A stretch of 64,000 bases of DNA, from positions 1 to 64,000 of the forward strand of contig QCDK01000003.1 of NCBI GenBank assembly GCA_003278765.1, read 5' to 3'. The notes below the pieces were generated by a model. The model made no database searches and had not been told where the DNA came from. It saw nothing but the letters and a program-made list of their open reading frames with translations. This stretch comes from Prochlorococcus sp. AG-355-G23. GTDB taxonomy: Bacteria; Cyanobacteriota; Cyanobacteriia; PCC-6307; Cyanobiaceae. Positions 1-10,983 of the stretch are shown one piece after another. The position numbers and the translations under genes were made by a program. Numbering within the stretch: position 1 is the first letter of the stretch; each line of letters opens with the position of its first letter.

Positions 1-1
1 C

Positions 2-2698
2 AAAGCTGATCAAGTAGGTATTCAATGGATTTCAAAATTTGCAACAAATTATGTGAAACTTCAGAAACTAAATAATTTTGATAAAAGAATTTGTTTAGTA
101 ATAAGTAATTATCCAGTAAAGAACGGAAGAATCGGTAATGGCGTTGGTCTAAATACACCATCTTCAATAATAAATATTCTTAATTGGTTAAAAGAAGATG
201 GTTATGACCTTGGATCTTGTAATTATCCTCAAGATTCTTCGGAATTAATGTCAATGCTTATAAAAACTAGAACTAATGATATTGAATCTCAAAATAATAA
301 ACCATTAGATTACTTACCACTTAGTGAATATTTAAAATATTGGAATTATTTAGAAATTGATCCCAAAAATATTATTGTTAGTCGTTGGGGTAAACCATCT
401 GATGCGATCGATCTAGATAATGAAGGCTTCTCAATAAATGGAATTAGATTTGGAAAAATAACATTATTGATTCAACCTCAACGAGGTTATGACGCTTTCA
501 CTGATAGAGATATTCACTCTCCCGATCTTCCACCTCCCCATAGATATTTAGCACAATATTTTTGGATTGAAAAAGTTTTTAATGCAAATGCTATGTGCCA
601 TATTGGTAAACATGGGACTGTTGAATGGTTACCTGGTAAATCTATAGGTCTCAGCAATAAATGTTTTCCAAAGATTATTTGTCCAGCAATACCAAACATA
701 TATCCCTTTATCGTAAATGATCCTGGAGAAGGATCCCAAGCTAAAAGAAGAACTGCTGCAACAATTATTGATCATTTAACCCCTCCTTTGGATAGGTCAG
801 AATTATATGGAAAATATTCAATATTAGAAAATTATTTAGACGAATATTTTGAAGCAAAATTATTAAATTCTAATCGGATTGAAATAATAGAAAATTCAAT
901 TTTTGAATTAATAAAAAAAGATTTTAGCGAAATTACTTTAAAGAATAAAAATAATCAAATAGAAGAAATTGATTCCTTTCTCTGCAAAATTAAAGAATCT
1001 CAAATTAGGACAGGTTTGCATATTTTTGGTAATAGGCAGGATGATATTAATGAAATAAATTTATTCTTGTGTATTGCTAGAGTACCAAATACGAACCGAA
1101 TTGGTGTTACTCAATATATAGCAAAACATTTAAAACTAGATTTGAATCCTTGGACAAATCAATATGATCAAATGTTAAGTGAAAAAGATAAAAAAATATT
1201 TTTGACTTTTTCCAACAAAAAAATTTTAAACTTCAGAATGGCTATTGATTTTTTGGAACAACAAGCAAAGTATTTAATATATTTATTTTTTTACAAAAAG
1301 AATATCAATATAGAAAATCTAGAAAAATATAAAAATCAGAAAATAATAGACTATTTCTTTAATGAAAAAAAACATAATAAGTATTTTTTATTATTAAAAA
1401 AAGAGATTCTAATTCCAATCATTAATTCTTCATATAATGAGAAATTATCATTTATTAATTCATTAAAGGGACAATATGTAAAAAGTGGTCCATCTGGAGC
1501 TCCTACGAGAGGTAAAACTGAAACTTTACCCACTGGTAAAAATTTCTTTTCAGTTGATTCGAGAGGACTGCCAACTGAATCAGCATGGAGTGTTGGTTGT
1601 CAGTCTGCTTCACAAATACTTGATTTATACAAACAAGATAATGGAGAAGATTTAAAAAATATAGCAATATCTGTATGGGCAACATCCACAATGAGAAATG
1701 GTGGTGAAGACATTTGTCAAATTCTTTATTTATTAGGAGTACAGCCCATTTGGGATGGGCCTTCAAGAAGAGTAGTTGATCTAGAAATCATTCCTTTATC
1801 TGTTCTCGAAAGACCAAGGGTTGATGTTACTTTAAGGATTTCGGGAATGTTTAGAGATGCATTTCCACAGTTAGTTAAATTAACTTCTAAAGCAATAAAT
1901 CTTATTTCAAATCTTAATGAGGATGATAAATTTAACCCTCTCGCTGGGGCATCAAGGGATGGTGATTCAATTAATCGTATATTTGGGTCAGCGCCAGGTT
2001 CATATGGAGCTGGTCTGCAAGAACTAATTTCAAATTCTAATTGGGAAAATATTGATGATTTTGGAGAATCTTTTCTTAATTGGAGTAAGTGGATTTACAG
2101 TGATAATCTTGAACCTATAGAGGATAAAAAATCATTAGAAAATGCACTTAAAAATGTGCAGTTAGTTGTTCATAACCAAGATAATAAGGAACATGATATT
2201 TTAGATTCGGATGATTATTATCAGTTTCAGGGTGGATTATCTTCAGCAGTTAAAAAATTGAGCGGTAAATTTCCTGAAATGTATCATGGTGATTTATCAA
2301 AATTTGGATTTTCCAAAATTTCAAAATTACAAGATGAAATTAATAAAGTTGTTATATCAAGAGTACTTAACCCTAAATGGATAAATGGAATGAAGGATAA
2401 TGGTTATAAAGGAGCATTTGAATTTTCAGCTACACTAGATTACTTATATGCTTTTGATGCTTCTACTGAAGTAGTCTCAGATTGGTGTTATGAGGAAGTT
2501 TATAAATCATGGTTATGTGATCTGGATCTTAGGAATTTCTTTCTAGAGAATAATCCATGGGCTTTAAGAGATATTGCACAAAGATTTCTTGAAATTATCA
2601 ATAGAAAAATGTGGAATAATTGTTCATCAGATGTCATTGAAAATATAAAGAACATAATTATTAATACTGATTCAATAATTGAAAAAAACGAATTCTGA
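2..2698 (+). CDS. cobN: Cobaltochelatase subunit CobN, 5'-truncated by window edge
   Basis: Frame stays open upstream of the listed start (KADQVGIQWISKFATNYVKLQKL...). CobN/magnesium-chelatase-H type motifs: HIGKHGTVEWLPGKS, GASRDGDSINRIFGSAPGSYGAGL. Confidence 0.93.
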   Translation, partial: KADQVGIQWISKFATNYVKLQKLNNFDKRICLVISNYPVKNGRIGNGVGLNTPSSIINILNWLKEDGYDLGSCNYPQDSSELMSMLIKTRTNDIESQNNKPLDYLPLSEYLKYWNYLEIDPKNIIVSRWGKPSDAIDLDNEGFSINGIRFGKITLLIQPQRGYDAFTDRDIHSPDLPPPHRYLAQYFWIEKVFNANAMCHIGKHGTVEWLPGKSIGLSNKCFPKIICPAIPNIYPFIVNDPGEGSQAKRRTAATIIDHLTPPLDRSELYGKYSILENYLDEYFEAKLLNSNRIEIIENSIFELIKKDFSEITLKNKNNQIEEIDSFLCKIKESQIRTGLHIFGNRQDDINEINLFLCIARVPNTNRIGVTQYIAKHLKLDLNPWTNQYDQMLSEKDKKIFLTFSNKKILNFRMAIDFLEQQAKYLIYLFFYKKNINIENLEKYKNQKIIDYFFNEKKHNKYFLLLKKEILIPIINSSYNEKLSFINSLKGQYVKSGPSGAPTRGKTETLPTGKNFFSVDSRGLPTESAWSVGCQSASQILDLYKQDNGEDLKNIAISVWATSTMRNGGEDICQILYLLGVQPIWDGPSRRVVDLEIIPLSVLERPRVDVTLRISGMFRDAFPQLVKLTSKAINLISNLNEDDKFNPLAGASRDGDSINRIFGSAPGSYGAGLQELISNSNWENIDDFGESFLNWSKWIYSDNLEPIEDKKSLENALKNVQLVVHNQDNKEHDILDSDDYYQFQGGLSSAVKKLSGKFPEMYHGDLSKFGFSKISKLQDEINKVVISRVLNPKWINGMKDNGYKGAFEFSATLDYLYAFDASTEVVSDWCYEEVYKSWLCDLDLRNFFLENNPWALRDIAQRFLEIINRKMWNNCSSDVIENIKNIIINTDSIIEKNEF

Positions 2699-2699
2699 A

Positions 2700-3347
2700 T
2701 TATCTACCTAATAGCGAAAGTCCATGACTATCTGTTCCGCATGTTTTTAGCATTGAATATTTATCTGCTAATTTATCTATTTCTGAACATACAAATAAAC
2801 TAGGATTCCATACTTCATTAAATTCATAATCGTACCAAACCTCTATTCCATCAATACCTTGTATTTTGGCTTCTGGAATTAATTTATAAAAGGGAATCCT
2901 GTATCTCGCCGGATGTGCAAGAAATGATAAGCCACCAGCTAAATTTATTGCTTTTATAACTGATTTAATATTTAAATCATTACCTATTGGAGACTCTCCA
3001 AGGATGTAGGGATTTAGGTATTTACTTTTTATATCTATTCCCAATCCAATTACATGTACTAAACATCCTAAAATCAAACAATTAATTTCTATTCCTGAAA
3101 TTAATGTAAAAGAATCTTTAGGATAATTTTTGAGTATATTATTTTTTTTTATATATTCATGAGCTTTAATTGTATGATGATCGGTTATTGACAAAAATTT
3201 CAAGTTATTTTTATAAGCTTGTTCTAAAAGTTCATTTGGTTCTAAACTTCCATCACTAAATTTTGTATGACAGTGAAAATTAATATTTTTAGGACAACTA
3301 TTTTTATTAATATTGGAAGTTAATTTAACTAAGTCTTCCCTATTCAT
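2700..3347 (-). CDS. PHP-domain metal-dependent phosphoesterase
   Basis: NFHCHTKFSDGSLEPNEL and ITDHHTI N-terminal metal motifs; later HPARYR and GTDSHG. Confidence 0.85.
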   Translation of the reverse strand: MNREDLVKLTSNINKNSCPKNINFHCHTKFSDGSLEPNELLEQAYKNNLKFLSITDHHTIKAHEYIKKNNILKNYPKDSFTLISGIEINCLILGCLVHVIGLGIDIKSKYLNPYILGESPIGNDLNIKSVIKAINLAGGLSFLAHPARYRIPFYKLIPEAKIQGIDGIEVWYDYEFNEVWNPSLFVCSEIDKLADKYSMLKTCGTDSHGLSLLGR

Positions 3348-3906
3348 TACTTAATGAATTCTCATTTTTCTTTCTAATCTTTGCATATAATTGTATTGAA
3401 GCCAACATGAAAATAATTAGTCCAACTACGCTCCATGTAGCAACACTAGTTGGAAAATTATTTTTAAAAATAACTAAAAGTACAATTATAAATAATAATA
3501 AAGTAGGCAATTCATTTAATAATCTAAGGTTTTTTGCTGAAATGGTTGAAGTACCATTATGTAATGAATACATTATTTTATAACAATAAGAATGATAAAT
3601 TACTAATCCCAAAACAAAAGAAATTTTAATTTGCAACCACTTCTCACTTAGCCAACTTGGTTGCATAATAACCATGCAAATAGCCATACTTAAAGCTAAT
3701 ATCATCCCAGGTGTTGTGATTATATTCGCCAGCCTTTTTTCCATCAAGGTGTATTGTTTATTAAAGGCAATTTTTAATTCATTATCCATATTTTTAGATT
3801 CTTCATGATATATAAAAAGTCTTACTAAATAAAAAAGTCCCGCAAACCAAACGATTACACCAATAATGTGAAGTGATTTAAACCAGAGATATGCTTCAGC
3901 TGCCAA
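3340..3906 (-). CDS. hemJ: HemJ-like protoporphyrinogen oxidase (membrane protein)
   Basis: AYLWFKSLHIIGVIVWFAGLFYLVRLFIYH is typical of the HemJ/UPF0093 family; multi-TM. Confidence 0.85.
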   Translation of the reverse strand: MAAEAYLWFKSLHIIGVIVWFAGLFYLVRLFIYHEESKNMDNELKIAFNKQYTLMEKRLANIITTPGMILALSMAICMVIMQPSWLSEKWLQIKISFVLGLVIYHSYCYKIMYSLHNGTSTISAKNLRLLNELPTLLLFIIVLLVIFKNNFPTSVATWSVVGLIIFMLASIQLYAKIRKKNENSLSNE

Positions 3907-3994
3907 ATTACTAGATTAATGTAAAAATATATATTTTTAATATAGTTATAATTAACAATATCAAGAAATCTATTTTTCAAAAATTAATTAATAT

Positions 3995-5953
3995 TTATAA
4001 CTCGTTAAAATATTTATATATGTCATTTACTGAATTTTTTCCAAGTCCTTTAACTTTTGATAAATCCTCTTTACTAGCTATTCTAATCGCGTCTATTGAT
4101 TTAAAATGCTCAAGCAATTCTCTTATTCTTGATGGTCCTAATCCACTGATTTGGGACAATTGAGATCTATTCATTCTTTTAGATCTTTTGTCTCTATGAA
4201 AAGATAATGCAAATCTATGTGCTTCATCTCGTACCCTTCTTAATAGAAGAACTCCTTTTTGATTTTCATCAGTATCAAGAGACTTAGTAAATCCTGGAAT
4301 AAATATTTCTTCATTTTTTTTTGCCAATGAACATATAGTTACTTCTTCCTCAAGATTTAATTCTTTTAATGCTTTAATAGCTGCATTTAACTGTCCTTTC
4401 CCTCCATCAATCATTATTAAATCAGGCCAATCTGATAGAAGTTCATTATCTAATTTACTATTCGTTTTATCATTTAATATTGAAAAATCCCCTCCGCTTT
4501 TTTTAAATCTTGACCATTTCTTAAACCTTCTATGTATTACTTCATATATCGAAGCAAAATCATCACTATGTCCTACAAAAACGTTTGGATCTTTAATTTT
4601 ATATTTCCTATAATCCTGTTTAGAAGGAATCCCATCAATAAAAACGACTTGTGATGCTACAGGGTCACTACCTTGAATATGGCTTATATCATAACCTTCA
4701 ATTCTTTTAGGTTGTTCGCTTAATTCAAGTATTTGGGCAAGATCCTCAATTGATGATTCATTATCTTGTATCCCATTTAATATTCTATCTAATTCCAATT
4801 TCGCATTTTTTAAAACCATTTCTACAGTTTCATGCTTTTTATTTCTTTTTGGGATTAAGATTTTTACTTTCTTATTTCTTAGTTCTGTTAACCAATCCTC
4901 TATGGTTGCTTGTTTTGGAAGGTTATATTGAATAAGAATTTCTGATGGTATTTCTACAGGTTCAACATTCATATAATGTTCTTCTAATATCTTTTGTAAA
5001 ATAAGATTTTCATCTTCATTATTTAATTTTTGACTATAGCCAATTCTCCCAATGAGCTTGCCAGATCTCATTTGGAAAATTTGTATACTAGCTACATTTT
5101 TTTCTGAAACTATTCCAAAGATATCTCTATTTATTGAAGAATCTGGTATTGATATTTTTTGTGATTCAGTTAATAATTTTAAACCTGAAATTTGGTCCCT
5201 TATTTTTGCTGCATTCTCATAATCTAAATCATTTGAAAATTGCAGCATTTTTTTTTGTAAAAATATTTCTAAGTCATCATTTCTTCCCTGAAATATCATA
5301 GATACTTGTTTCATTATTTTTTTATAATCGTCAGATGATATAACTTCTTGGCAAACACCTGGACATCTTCCTATTGAATAATTCAAACAAGTTCTATCTT
5401 TATAGACTGGTCTTGGTCTTTGTCTAAGTGGAAATATTTTTTTTATCGTAAATAATGTTCTCCTTAATAATCCGACATCAACATAAGGTCCATAATATCT
5501 ATCTAAATTATTTCTATTTCTTCTTCTTCTTGTAATAAATATTCGAGGATATTTTTCACTCCAAGTTATACAAAGATATGGATACTTCTTATCATCCTTT
5601 AAAAGAATATTAAAATATGGTTTATTTGTTTTAATTAAATTTGATTCTAAATTTAATGCTTCATATTCGCTATCTGTGACTATTATTTCTATTTCAGTTA
5701 TTTGACGAACCATCAAACTTAATCGGGGAGTTAAATCTGAATAATTATTGAAATAACTACTTACTCTACTGCGAAGTTTTTTAGATTTACCGATATAAAG
5801 TAAGTTATTATCAATATCTTTAAAAAGATAACACCCAGATGACTTTGGAATTTCGGATAATCTTGATTTTAATAACTCCTTATTATTAATTAATTTATAT
5901 TCAATTTTAAAATTATATTTGTTATTTATTTTTTCGATAGAGGAATTACTCAT
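3995..5953 (-). CDS. uvrC: Excinuclease ABC subunit C
   Basis: GIY-YIG-like N-terminus (GCYLFKDIDNNLLYIGKSKKLRSRVSSYF), UVR motif, EGYDISHIQG, C-terminal HhH. Confidence 0.97.
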   Translation of the reverse strand: MSNSSIEKINNKYNFKIEYKLINNKELLKSRLSEIPKSSGCYLFKDIDNNLLYIGKSKKLRSRVSSYFNNYSDLTPRLSLMVRQITEIEIIVTDSEYEALNLESNLIKTNKPYFNILLKDDKKYPYLCITWSEKYPRIFITRRRRNRNNLDRYYGPYVDVGLLRRTLFTIKKIFPLRQRPRPVYKDRTCLNYSIGRCPGVCQEVISSDDYKKIMKQVSMIFQGRNDDLEIFLQKKMLQFSNDLDYENAAKIRDQISGLKLLTESQKISIPDSSINRDIFGIVSEKNVASIQIFQMRSGKLIGRIGYSQKLNNEDENLILQKILEEHYMNVEPVEIPSEILIQYNLPKQATIEDWLTELRNKKVKILIPKRNKKHETVEMVLKNAKLELDRILNGIQDNESSIEDLAQILELSEQPKRIEGYDISHIQGSDPVASQVVFIDGIPSKQDYRKYKIKDPNVFVGHSDDFASIYEVIHRRFKKWSRFKKSGGDFSILNDKTNSKLDNELLSDWPDLIMIDGGKGQLNAAIKALKELNLEEEVTICSLAKKNEEIFIPGFTKSLDTDENQKGVLLLRRVRDEAHRFALSFHRDKRSKRMNRSQLSQISGLGPSRIRELLEHFKSIDAIRIASKEDLSKVKGLGKNSVNDIYKYFNEL

Positions 5954-5962
5954 TTATTATGG

Positions 5963-6451
5963 TTAACCTCCATAATTCCAGCCAGTTGAAGATAAATTTA
6001 GTGAGTCAACATCATTATTCAGATAAGCAGATTGAACATCTCCTACAAAAACGGTATGGTCTCCATGCATAACACTTCCAACAACATTACATTCAACACC
6101 ACCAACACTATCAACTAAAATAGGCAATCCAAGCTCACCTAAATTAAATTCAACAGATTCAAATCTACCTCCTAATGCTTTTTGCGGTTTAAAGAAAACA
6201 GCTGCTAGATCCTTTTGATCACTTTTGAGCACATTTAATGAGAACTTATTGGTTGACTTTATTATTTCATGACTAGAGCCCTCTGCTCTAACAGCCATTA
6301 CAACTAATGGTGGGGTGAAAGAACCTTGAGTCACCCAACTTGCAGTAAATCCATTAACTTCATTTTTATCCTCATCTCTAACGCCGCAAATAAATAATCC
6401 GTGAGGTATTTTTCTTAATAAGATTTTTTTTGCTTCTAGATTTAATGTCAT
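5963..6451 (-). CDS. Flavin reductase-like domain protein
   Basis: NGFTASWVTQGSFTPPLVVMAVRAEGSSHEII...FSLNVL is a flavin reductase pattern. Confidence 0.85.
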   Translation of the reverse strand: MTLNLEAKKILLRKIPHGLFICGVRDEDKNEVNGFTASWVTQGSFTPPLVVMAVRAEGSSHEIIKSTNKFSLNVLKSDQKDLAAVFFKPQKALGGRFESVEFNLGELGLPILVDSVGGVECNVVGSVMHGDHTVFVGDVQSAYLNNDVDSLNLSSTGWNYGG

Positions 6452-6510
6452 AATTGATTTAACTAATAATCTTATTTTAACTAAATTTCTTATTCGATCA
6501 TAATAAATTC

Positions 6511-6984
6511 ATGAAAATTCTTTATCCAGGTACATTTGATCCTCTAACAAATGGGCATCTTGATTTAATAGAAAGGGCTGTAAAAATATTTGGCAATGTA
6601 GTAGTTGCTGTTTTAGAAAATACCTCTAAAACACCAACATTTAATCTTGAAAGAAGAATAATACAAATAAAAAATTCTCTTTCTCATTTACCTAATATTG
6701 AAGTTATTTCTTATTCTGGTCTAACTGTTGATTGTGCAAATGATCTAAAAGCTAATCTTATTCTTAGAGGCTTAAGAGCAATGAGTGATTTTGAGTATGA
6801 ACTTCAGATTGCTCATACAAATAAATCTCTTAATAATGATATTGAAACTATATTTTTATCTACAAATACAAATTATAGTTTTCTTAGTAGTTCTTTAGTA
6901 AAAGAGGTTGCAAAATTTGGTGGTGAAATTAATCACATGGTACCCCCCCCTGTTGAAAGGGATTTAAAAGAATATTTTAAATAA
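6511..6984 (+). CDS. coaD: Phosphopantetheine adenylyltransferase
   Basis: [49 protein letters not shown]. Confidence 0.97.
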   Translation: MKILYPGTFDPLTNGHLDLIERAVKIFGNVVVAVLENTSKTPTFNLERRIIQIKNSLSHLPNIEVISYSGLTVDCANDLKANLILRGLRAMSDFEYELQIAHTNKSLNNDIETIFLSTNTNYSFLSSSLVKEVAKFGGEINHMVPPPVERDLKEYFK

Positions 6985-6992
6985 TATTTTTG

Positions 6993-8216
6993 TTAACAAG
7001 ATTTCAAGTAATAAAGATTACGTAATAATTTAAAAGCTTTTTCTTTATCAATTTTATTAGAATTTTGGATAATGCTTATAATTATTGGCTTTTCATTTTT
7101 ATATAAAAAGCCAGATAATGCGAAGACATTTGAAAGAGTACCAGTTTTGCCAAAAAACTTTCCAGACAATTCACTTTTTACAAATCTTTTAGCTAATGTT
7201 CCTCTCACTCCTGTAATTGAAAGTGTAGATTGATAAGCTTTAAAATCACTAAAATATCTCATTTTATCTAAAAACAATACAACTAACTTTGTTGTAATTT
7301 TATTTTTTCGAGACAATCCACTAGCATCTGCAAAGTATGCATTAGTTGTGGGGAGGCCTTTATTTTCAAGCCATCTTTTCAATTTTATATAGTTATTTTC
7401 GTTCCATGTATTTGAGGCATTTTTAAAAAGAGATTCAGCCGTAAAATTATGGCTTTCAGAATTTGTTAGTGTTAATAATGAAAGAATTGGAGTTGAATAT
7501 ACTTTATTTATCTCTTTAAAATTTTTAAGATAAAAAGTTTTTTCTGAATCAAAAAAATTTATATATATTTTTGAATTTGGAAATTTATTTTTTAGATAAT
7601 TTTTAATAAAATTTTTTAATGCATAAATATCATCATATTTATTGTGATTACTTTCTATTGCAAGAGATGTAATTGGAGATCCATATTCGTAAAGTTTATC
7701 AGTTTTTGTCCAACCATTAGGCCAATATAATTTTGAATCAATTTCTACAATATTAAAGTTAATAATTTTATTTTCTTTAACATTTGAAATTAGTTCGATT
7801 ATATTTTCATAATTAAGATCTGGGTCACCTTGACCGTGCAAATAATAATCGTTTTTATTTTTAAATAAGGAAGTTTTTAAATTATTATTTAATTTATATT
7901 TACTTAAAACATAAGCTGATGAGAATAATTTTTGGTTAGATGCAGGCAACCTTGGAACATCCTCATTGTAAGAACTTATTATTTCGCCTTTATTATTAAT
8001 AATTGATACACTAAAGGAATCATCAAGCGTTTGATTCAATAAAGCATCATAAGCAGGACATATTTTGTTTTTAGTAATTATTCCCGGGAAATTAAAATAA
8101 ATACTATTTAAAAAAGTTATTTTCTGATTTGCTAGTAAATATCTTATTAAGAAAGGAGATGTTACTAATACAAGAACAATAAAGAAAAATGAATATATTT
8201 TTTTTATCACATTCAA
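6993..8216 (-). CDS. dacB: D-alanyl-D-alanine carboxypeptidase (PBP4/DacB family)
   Basis: SNQKLF (SxxK), DASGLSRKN, GKTGTL (KTG) motifs; N-terminal signal/TM. Confidence 0.88.
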   Translation of the reverse strand: MNVIKKIYSFFFIVLVLVTSPFLIRYLLANQKITFLNSIYFNFPGIITKNKICPAYDALLNQTLDDSFSVSIINNKGEIISSYNEDVPRLPASNQKLFSSAYVLSKYKLNNNLKTSLFKNKNDYYLHGQGDPDLNYENIIELISNVKENKIINFNIVEIDSKLYWPNGWTKTDKLYEYGSPITSLAIESNHNKYDDIYALKNFIKNYLKNKFPNSKIYINFFDSEKTFYLKNFKEINKVYSTPILSLLTLTNSESHNFTAESLFKNASNTWNENNYIKLKRWLENKGLPTTNAYFADASGLSRKNKITTKLVVLFLDKMRYFSDFKAYQSTLSITGVRGTLAKRFVKSELSGKFFGKTGTLSNVFALSGFLYKNEKPIIISIIQNSNKIDKEKAFKLLRNLYYLKSC

Positions 8217-8217
8217 T

Positions 8218-8844
8218 CTATAAATTTACAAAAATAGATTCATTGTCGGGTTTAATTTCAAATTCTTTTTTAAAAAAATATCTTTTATTTTCTTCTTTGA
8301 AAAGCAACCAGTTATTTGGATAAATATGCATAAGAGCAGCTTTATTTAAAGGCTGCAAAAAATAAATATTTTTCCATGTTTTGACAAAGTTTTTACGTCG
8401 CTCTCTTATAACACTTCCTATACCAATATTGGCATCTTCAAATTTTGGATTTAATGAATAATGCGTACCTTGATAATTATCAGACATTGGTTCAAATGAA
8501 TCGAAATCATATGGCTGAGGTAACATCGATATCATTGAACTATCAATATTATTTATATTATTTGATTCATTAAATGATTTAAAAGTAAAGATTTTATCTT
8601 TGATATCTGGATAGTCTCTTTGAGCCAAAGCCACAGCACCTTGATCAGCATATGTTATGAATACATTATTATTTTTAGACAAAATTTTGTAGATAGTTAT
8701 TCCAATTCTGTTAAATTTCAATCCTTCAAAATTAAATTCTATAGTAAATCTTTTATTTGAATCTAATAAACTTGGATTAATTGCATCCTCCATATTTTTA
8801 AGAGATTCATTTAAATCTTTAGGTAGTCTGTAATTGGTTTCCAT
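8218..8844 (-). CDS. DUF1995-like conserved cyanobacterial protein
   Basis: Resembles DUF1995 in order and content; lies between dacB and a cysteine desulfurase. Confidence 0.6.
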   Translation of the reverse strand: METNYRLPKDLNESLKNMEDAINPSLLDSNKRFTIEFNFEGLKFNRIGITIYKILSKNNNVFITYADQGAVALAQRDYPDIKDKIFTFKSFNESNNINNIDSSMISMLPQPYDFDSFEPMSDNYQGTHYSLNPKFEDANIGIGSVIRERRKNFVKTWKNIYFLQPLNKAALMHIYPNNWLLFKEENKRYFFKKEFEIKPDNESIFVNL

Positions 8845-10016
8845 TAAAATTTGTCAATACATATTTGAATAAGTTCTAAAAATTTATCTATTTCTGACTT
8901 ATTATTTATTGAACCTAAAGTAACACGAATATTTGAATATAGTTCATCATTTTTTAAACCAATATTTTTAAGTGTTGAGCTAGGTTTCCCAGATGAGCTT
9001 GAACAAGCACTTCCACTACTTATGGCTATCTTATTTTCTGACATGAAATTAACAATCTTATAGGCCCGTATAGGCTCAAATAGTTTATTTAATAGTAGAA
9101 AAGAAATATGACTGGGAAGTCTATGGTTAATACTACCCGTAATCTTTATATGATTATTATCTTTAATTTTTTGAAAAAAATAATTTTTAAGTTTATTAAT
9201 ATTATTAGAAGGAAATTCAGTTATATAATCATATAATTTTATTTTTCCTTCAATATTCTTTAGTGACTCATACATTCCAGCGATTAATGGCAAAGCTTGT
9301 GTGCCTTGTCTAATTGAAAATTCCTGAGTAAGTGATATGTCATTATTTTTTAAAATTTGTCTAGACTTTTCTTTTGTTAAAAGAATACCGATCCCTTTTG
9401 GACCTCCAAATTTATGAGCAGATAAACTTAAAAAATCACATTTAAGGTCTTTCCAACTGAATATTCCATTACTTAATATTTGAGTTCCATCTAAATGAAA
9501 CATAATATTTAATTCTTCACATTTGGAACCAATAAATTGGACAGGTTGTATTGTCCCAATTTCACTTTGTCCCCAAATAATTGATACAAGCTTAGTATCG
9601 TTGTTTAAAAATTTTTCGATATTAGAAATATTTAAAATTCCATCATTATTTACCGTCCATTCGTAAATATCCCAATTTTGTTTTCTTAGTTTATTAGCAC
9701 AAATAATTGTTGCTTGATGTTCAACATTTGAAATAACAACCCTACCATTTTTAAATTTCTCATAAATATTACTAAATACAATATTTGTCGATTCCGAAGA
9801 ACCAGATGTAAAAATTATATCCTCTGGATCTGCTTCAAATATATAAGCAATTTTGGATCTAATTTTTTCAAGATATGTAGAGCATTTTATCCCTAGCTCA
9901 TATGTAGATGAAGGGTTATGCCAATAATTCCTATAAGTTGAATTAATTATCTTTAAAACATTCTCAGATAATGGAGTTGTGGATGCATTATCTAAGTAGA
10001 TAAAATTATTTTCCAT
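8844..10016 (-). CDS. Cysteine desulfurase (NifS/IscS family)
   Basis: YLDNASTTPL, LSAHKFGGPKGIGIL (PLP Lys), SSGSACSSSSGKPS (active Cys). Confidence 0.93.
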   Translation of the reverse strand: MENNFIYLDNASTTPLSENVLKIINSTYRNYWHNPSSTYELGIKCSTYLEKIRSKIAYIFEADPEDIIFTSGSSESTNIVFSNIYEKFKNGRVVISNVEHQATIICANKLRKQNWDIYEWTVNNDGILNISNIEKFLNNDTKLVSIIWGQSEIGTIQPVQFIGSKCEELNIMFHLDGTQILSNGIFSWKDLKCDFLSLSAHKFGGPKGIGILLTKEKSRQILKNNDISLTQEFSIRQGTQALPLIAGMYESLKNIEGKIKLYDYITEFPSNNINKLKNYFFQKIKDNNHIKITGSINHRLPSHISFLLLNKLFEPIRAYKIVNFMSENKIAISSGSACSSSSGKPSSTLKNIGLKNDELYSNIRVTLGSINNKSEIDKFLELIQICIDKF

Positions 10017-10876
10017 TAATTTACTAAAATTGATCCTGAGAAAACCTTTTTAGCATTACCGGTCATCATTACTTCACAATCGTCTTCTGACCAATCAATT
10101 TTAAGATTACCTCCTGGTAAGGTTATTATGGTTTGTGAATTACAAAGGTCTAATTTATAAGCTGCCACATGGATAGCACAGGCACCTGTTCCACAAGCTA
10201 AGGTTGGTCCTGCACCCCTTTCCCATACTTTTACTTTGATATTATCTCTATTTAAAATTTGACAAAAATGCACATTAGTTTTTTCAGGAAATAATTCATT
10301 TTTTTCAAATATAGGACCAAGTCTGGAAAGAACAATTGACTCTATGTCTTTTACAAAGAATATTAAATGAGGATTTCCCATTCCTACGGCATAACCAATA
10401 TTATTAAAATCTTTCTCAATAAATTCGTGTGAAGGAATTGAATTTATTTTTTTTTCAATTGTTGTTGGAATATTTTGACCTTCTAAAATTGGAACTCCCA
10501 TTTTTACTGTAATTTCATCATTTATATATTTTGCAATTTTTAAACCTGCTTTAGTCTCAATTTTATATTCTATATTTTTATTATTCATTGAATCATTTAC
10601 GTGAAGATACTCAACTAAACACCTAATTCCGTTTCCACACATTTGTGCTTCAGAACCATCAGAATTAAAAATTATCATTTTTGCATAATTATCATCATTA
10701 GGTTCTTCTATAAAAATCACACCATCTGCTCCAACACCAAATTGTCTGTTGCAAATTTTTTTTATATCAAATATTTTATTTGTCTTGTAATTTTTATATA
10801 ATTCATTTCCTCTAGAATCTATTATTACGAAATCATTTCCGTTACCTTGGTATTTTTCAAAAATTATATTTTTCAT
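10016..10876 (-). CDS. dapF: Diaminopimelate epimerase
   Basis: KYQGNGNDFVIID, AQMCGNGIRC, ERGAGPTLACGTGACA. Confidence 0.97.
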   Translation of the reverse strand: MKNIIFEKYQGNGNDFVIIDSRGNELYKNYKTNKIFDIKKICNRQFGVGADGVIFIEEPNDDNYAKMIIFNSDGSEAQMCGNGIRCLVEYLHVNDSMNNKNIEYKIETKAGLKIAKYINDEITVKMGVPILEGQNIPTTIEKKINSIPSHEFIEKDFNNIGYAVGMGNPHLIFFVKDIESIVLSRLGPIFEKNELFPEKTNVHFCQILNRDNIKVKVWERGAGPTLACGTGACAIHVAAYKLDLCNSQTIITLPGGNLKIDWSEDDCEVMMTGNAKKVFSGSILVN

Positions 10877-10983
10877 TTGTAATTCATATATCTTAAATTT
10901 TAATTATAAATTATTCCTTTTAACAATCTATTTATATTTTATACAATGGATATTAAAATAATAATTTAACAAATAAAAATTAA

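Noticed and set aside
514-699. ORF antisense to cobN (61 aa), and similar at 1351-1533 and 1503-1766
   Set aside because: Fully antisense to a convincing CobN reading frame; no family motif.
3923-3938. AAAAATATATATTTTT palindrome between uvrC and hemJ
   Set aside because: Pure AT palindrome; expected by chance in this composition, no T-run context supporting a terminator.
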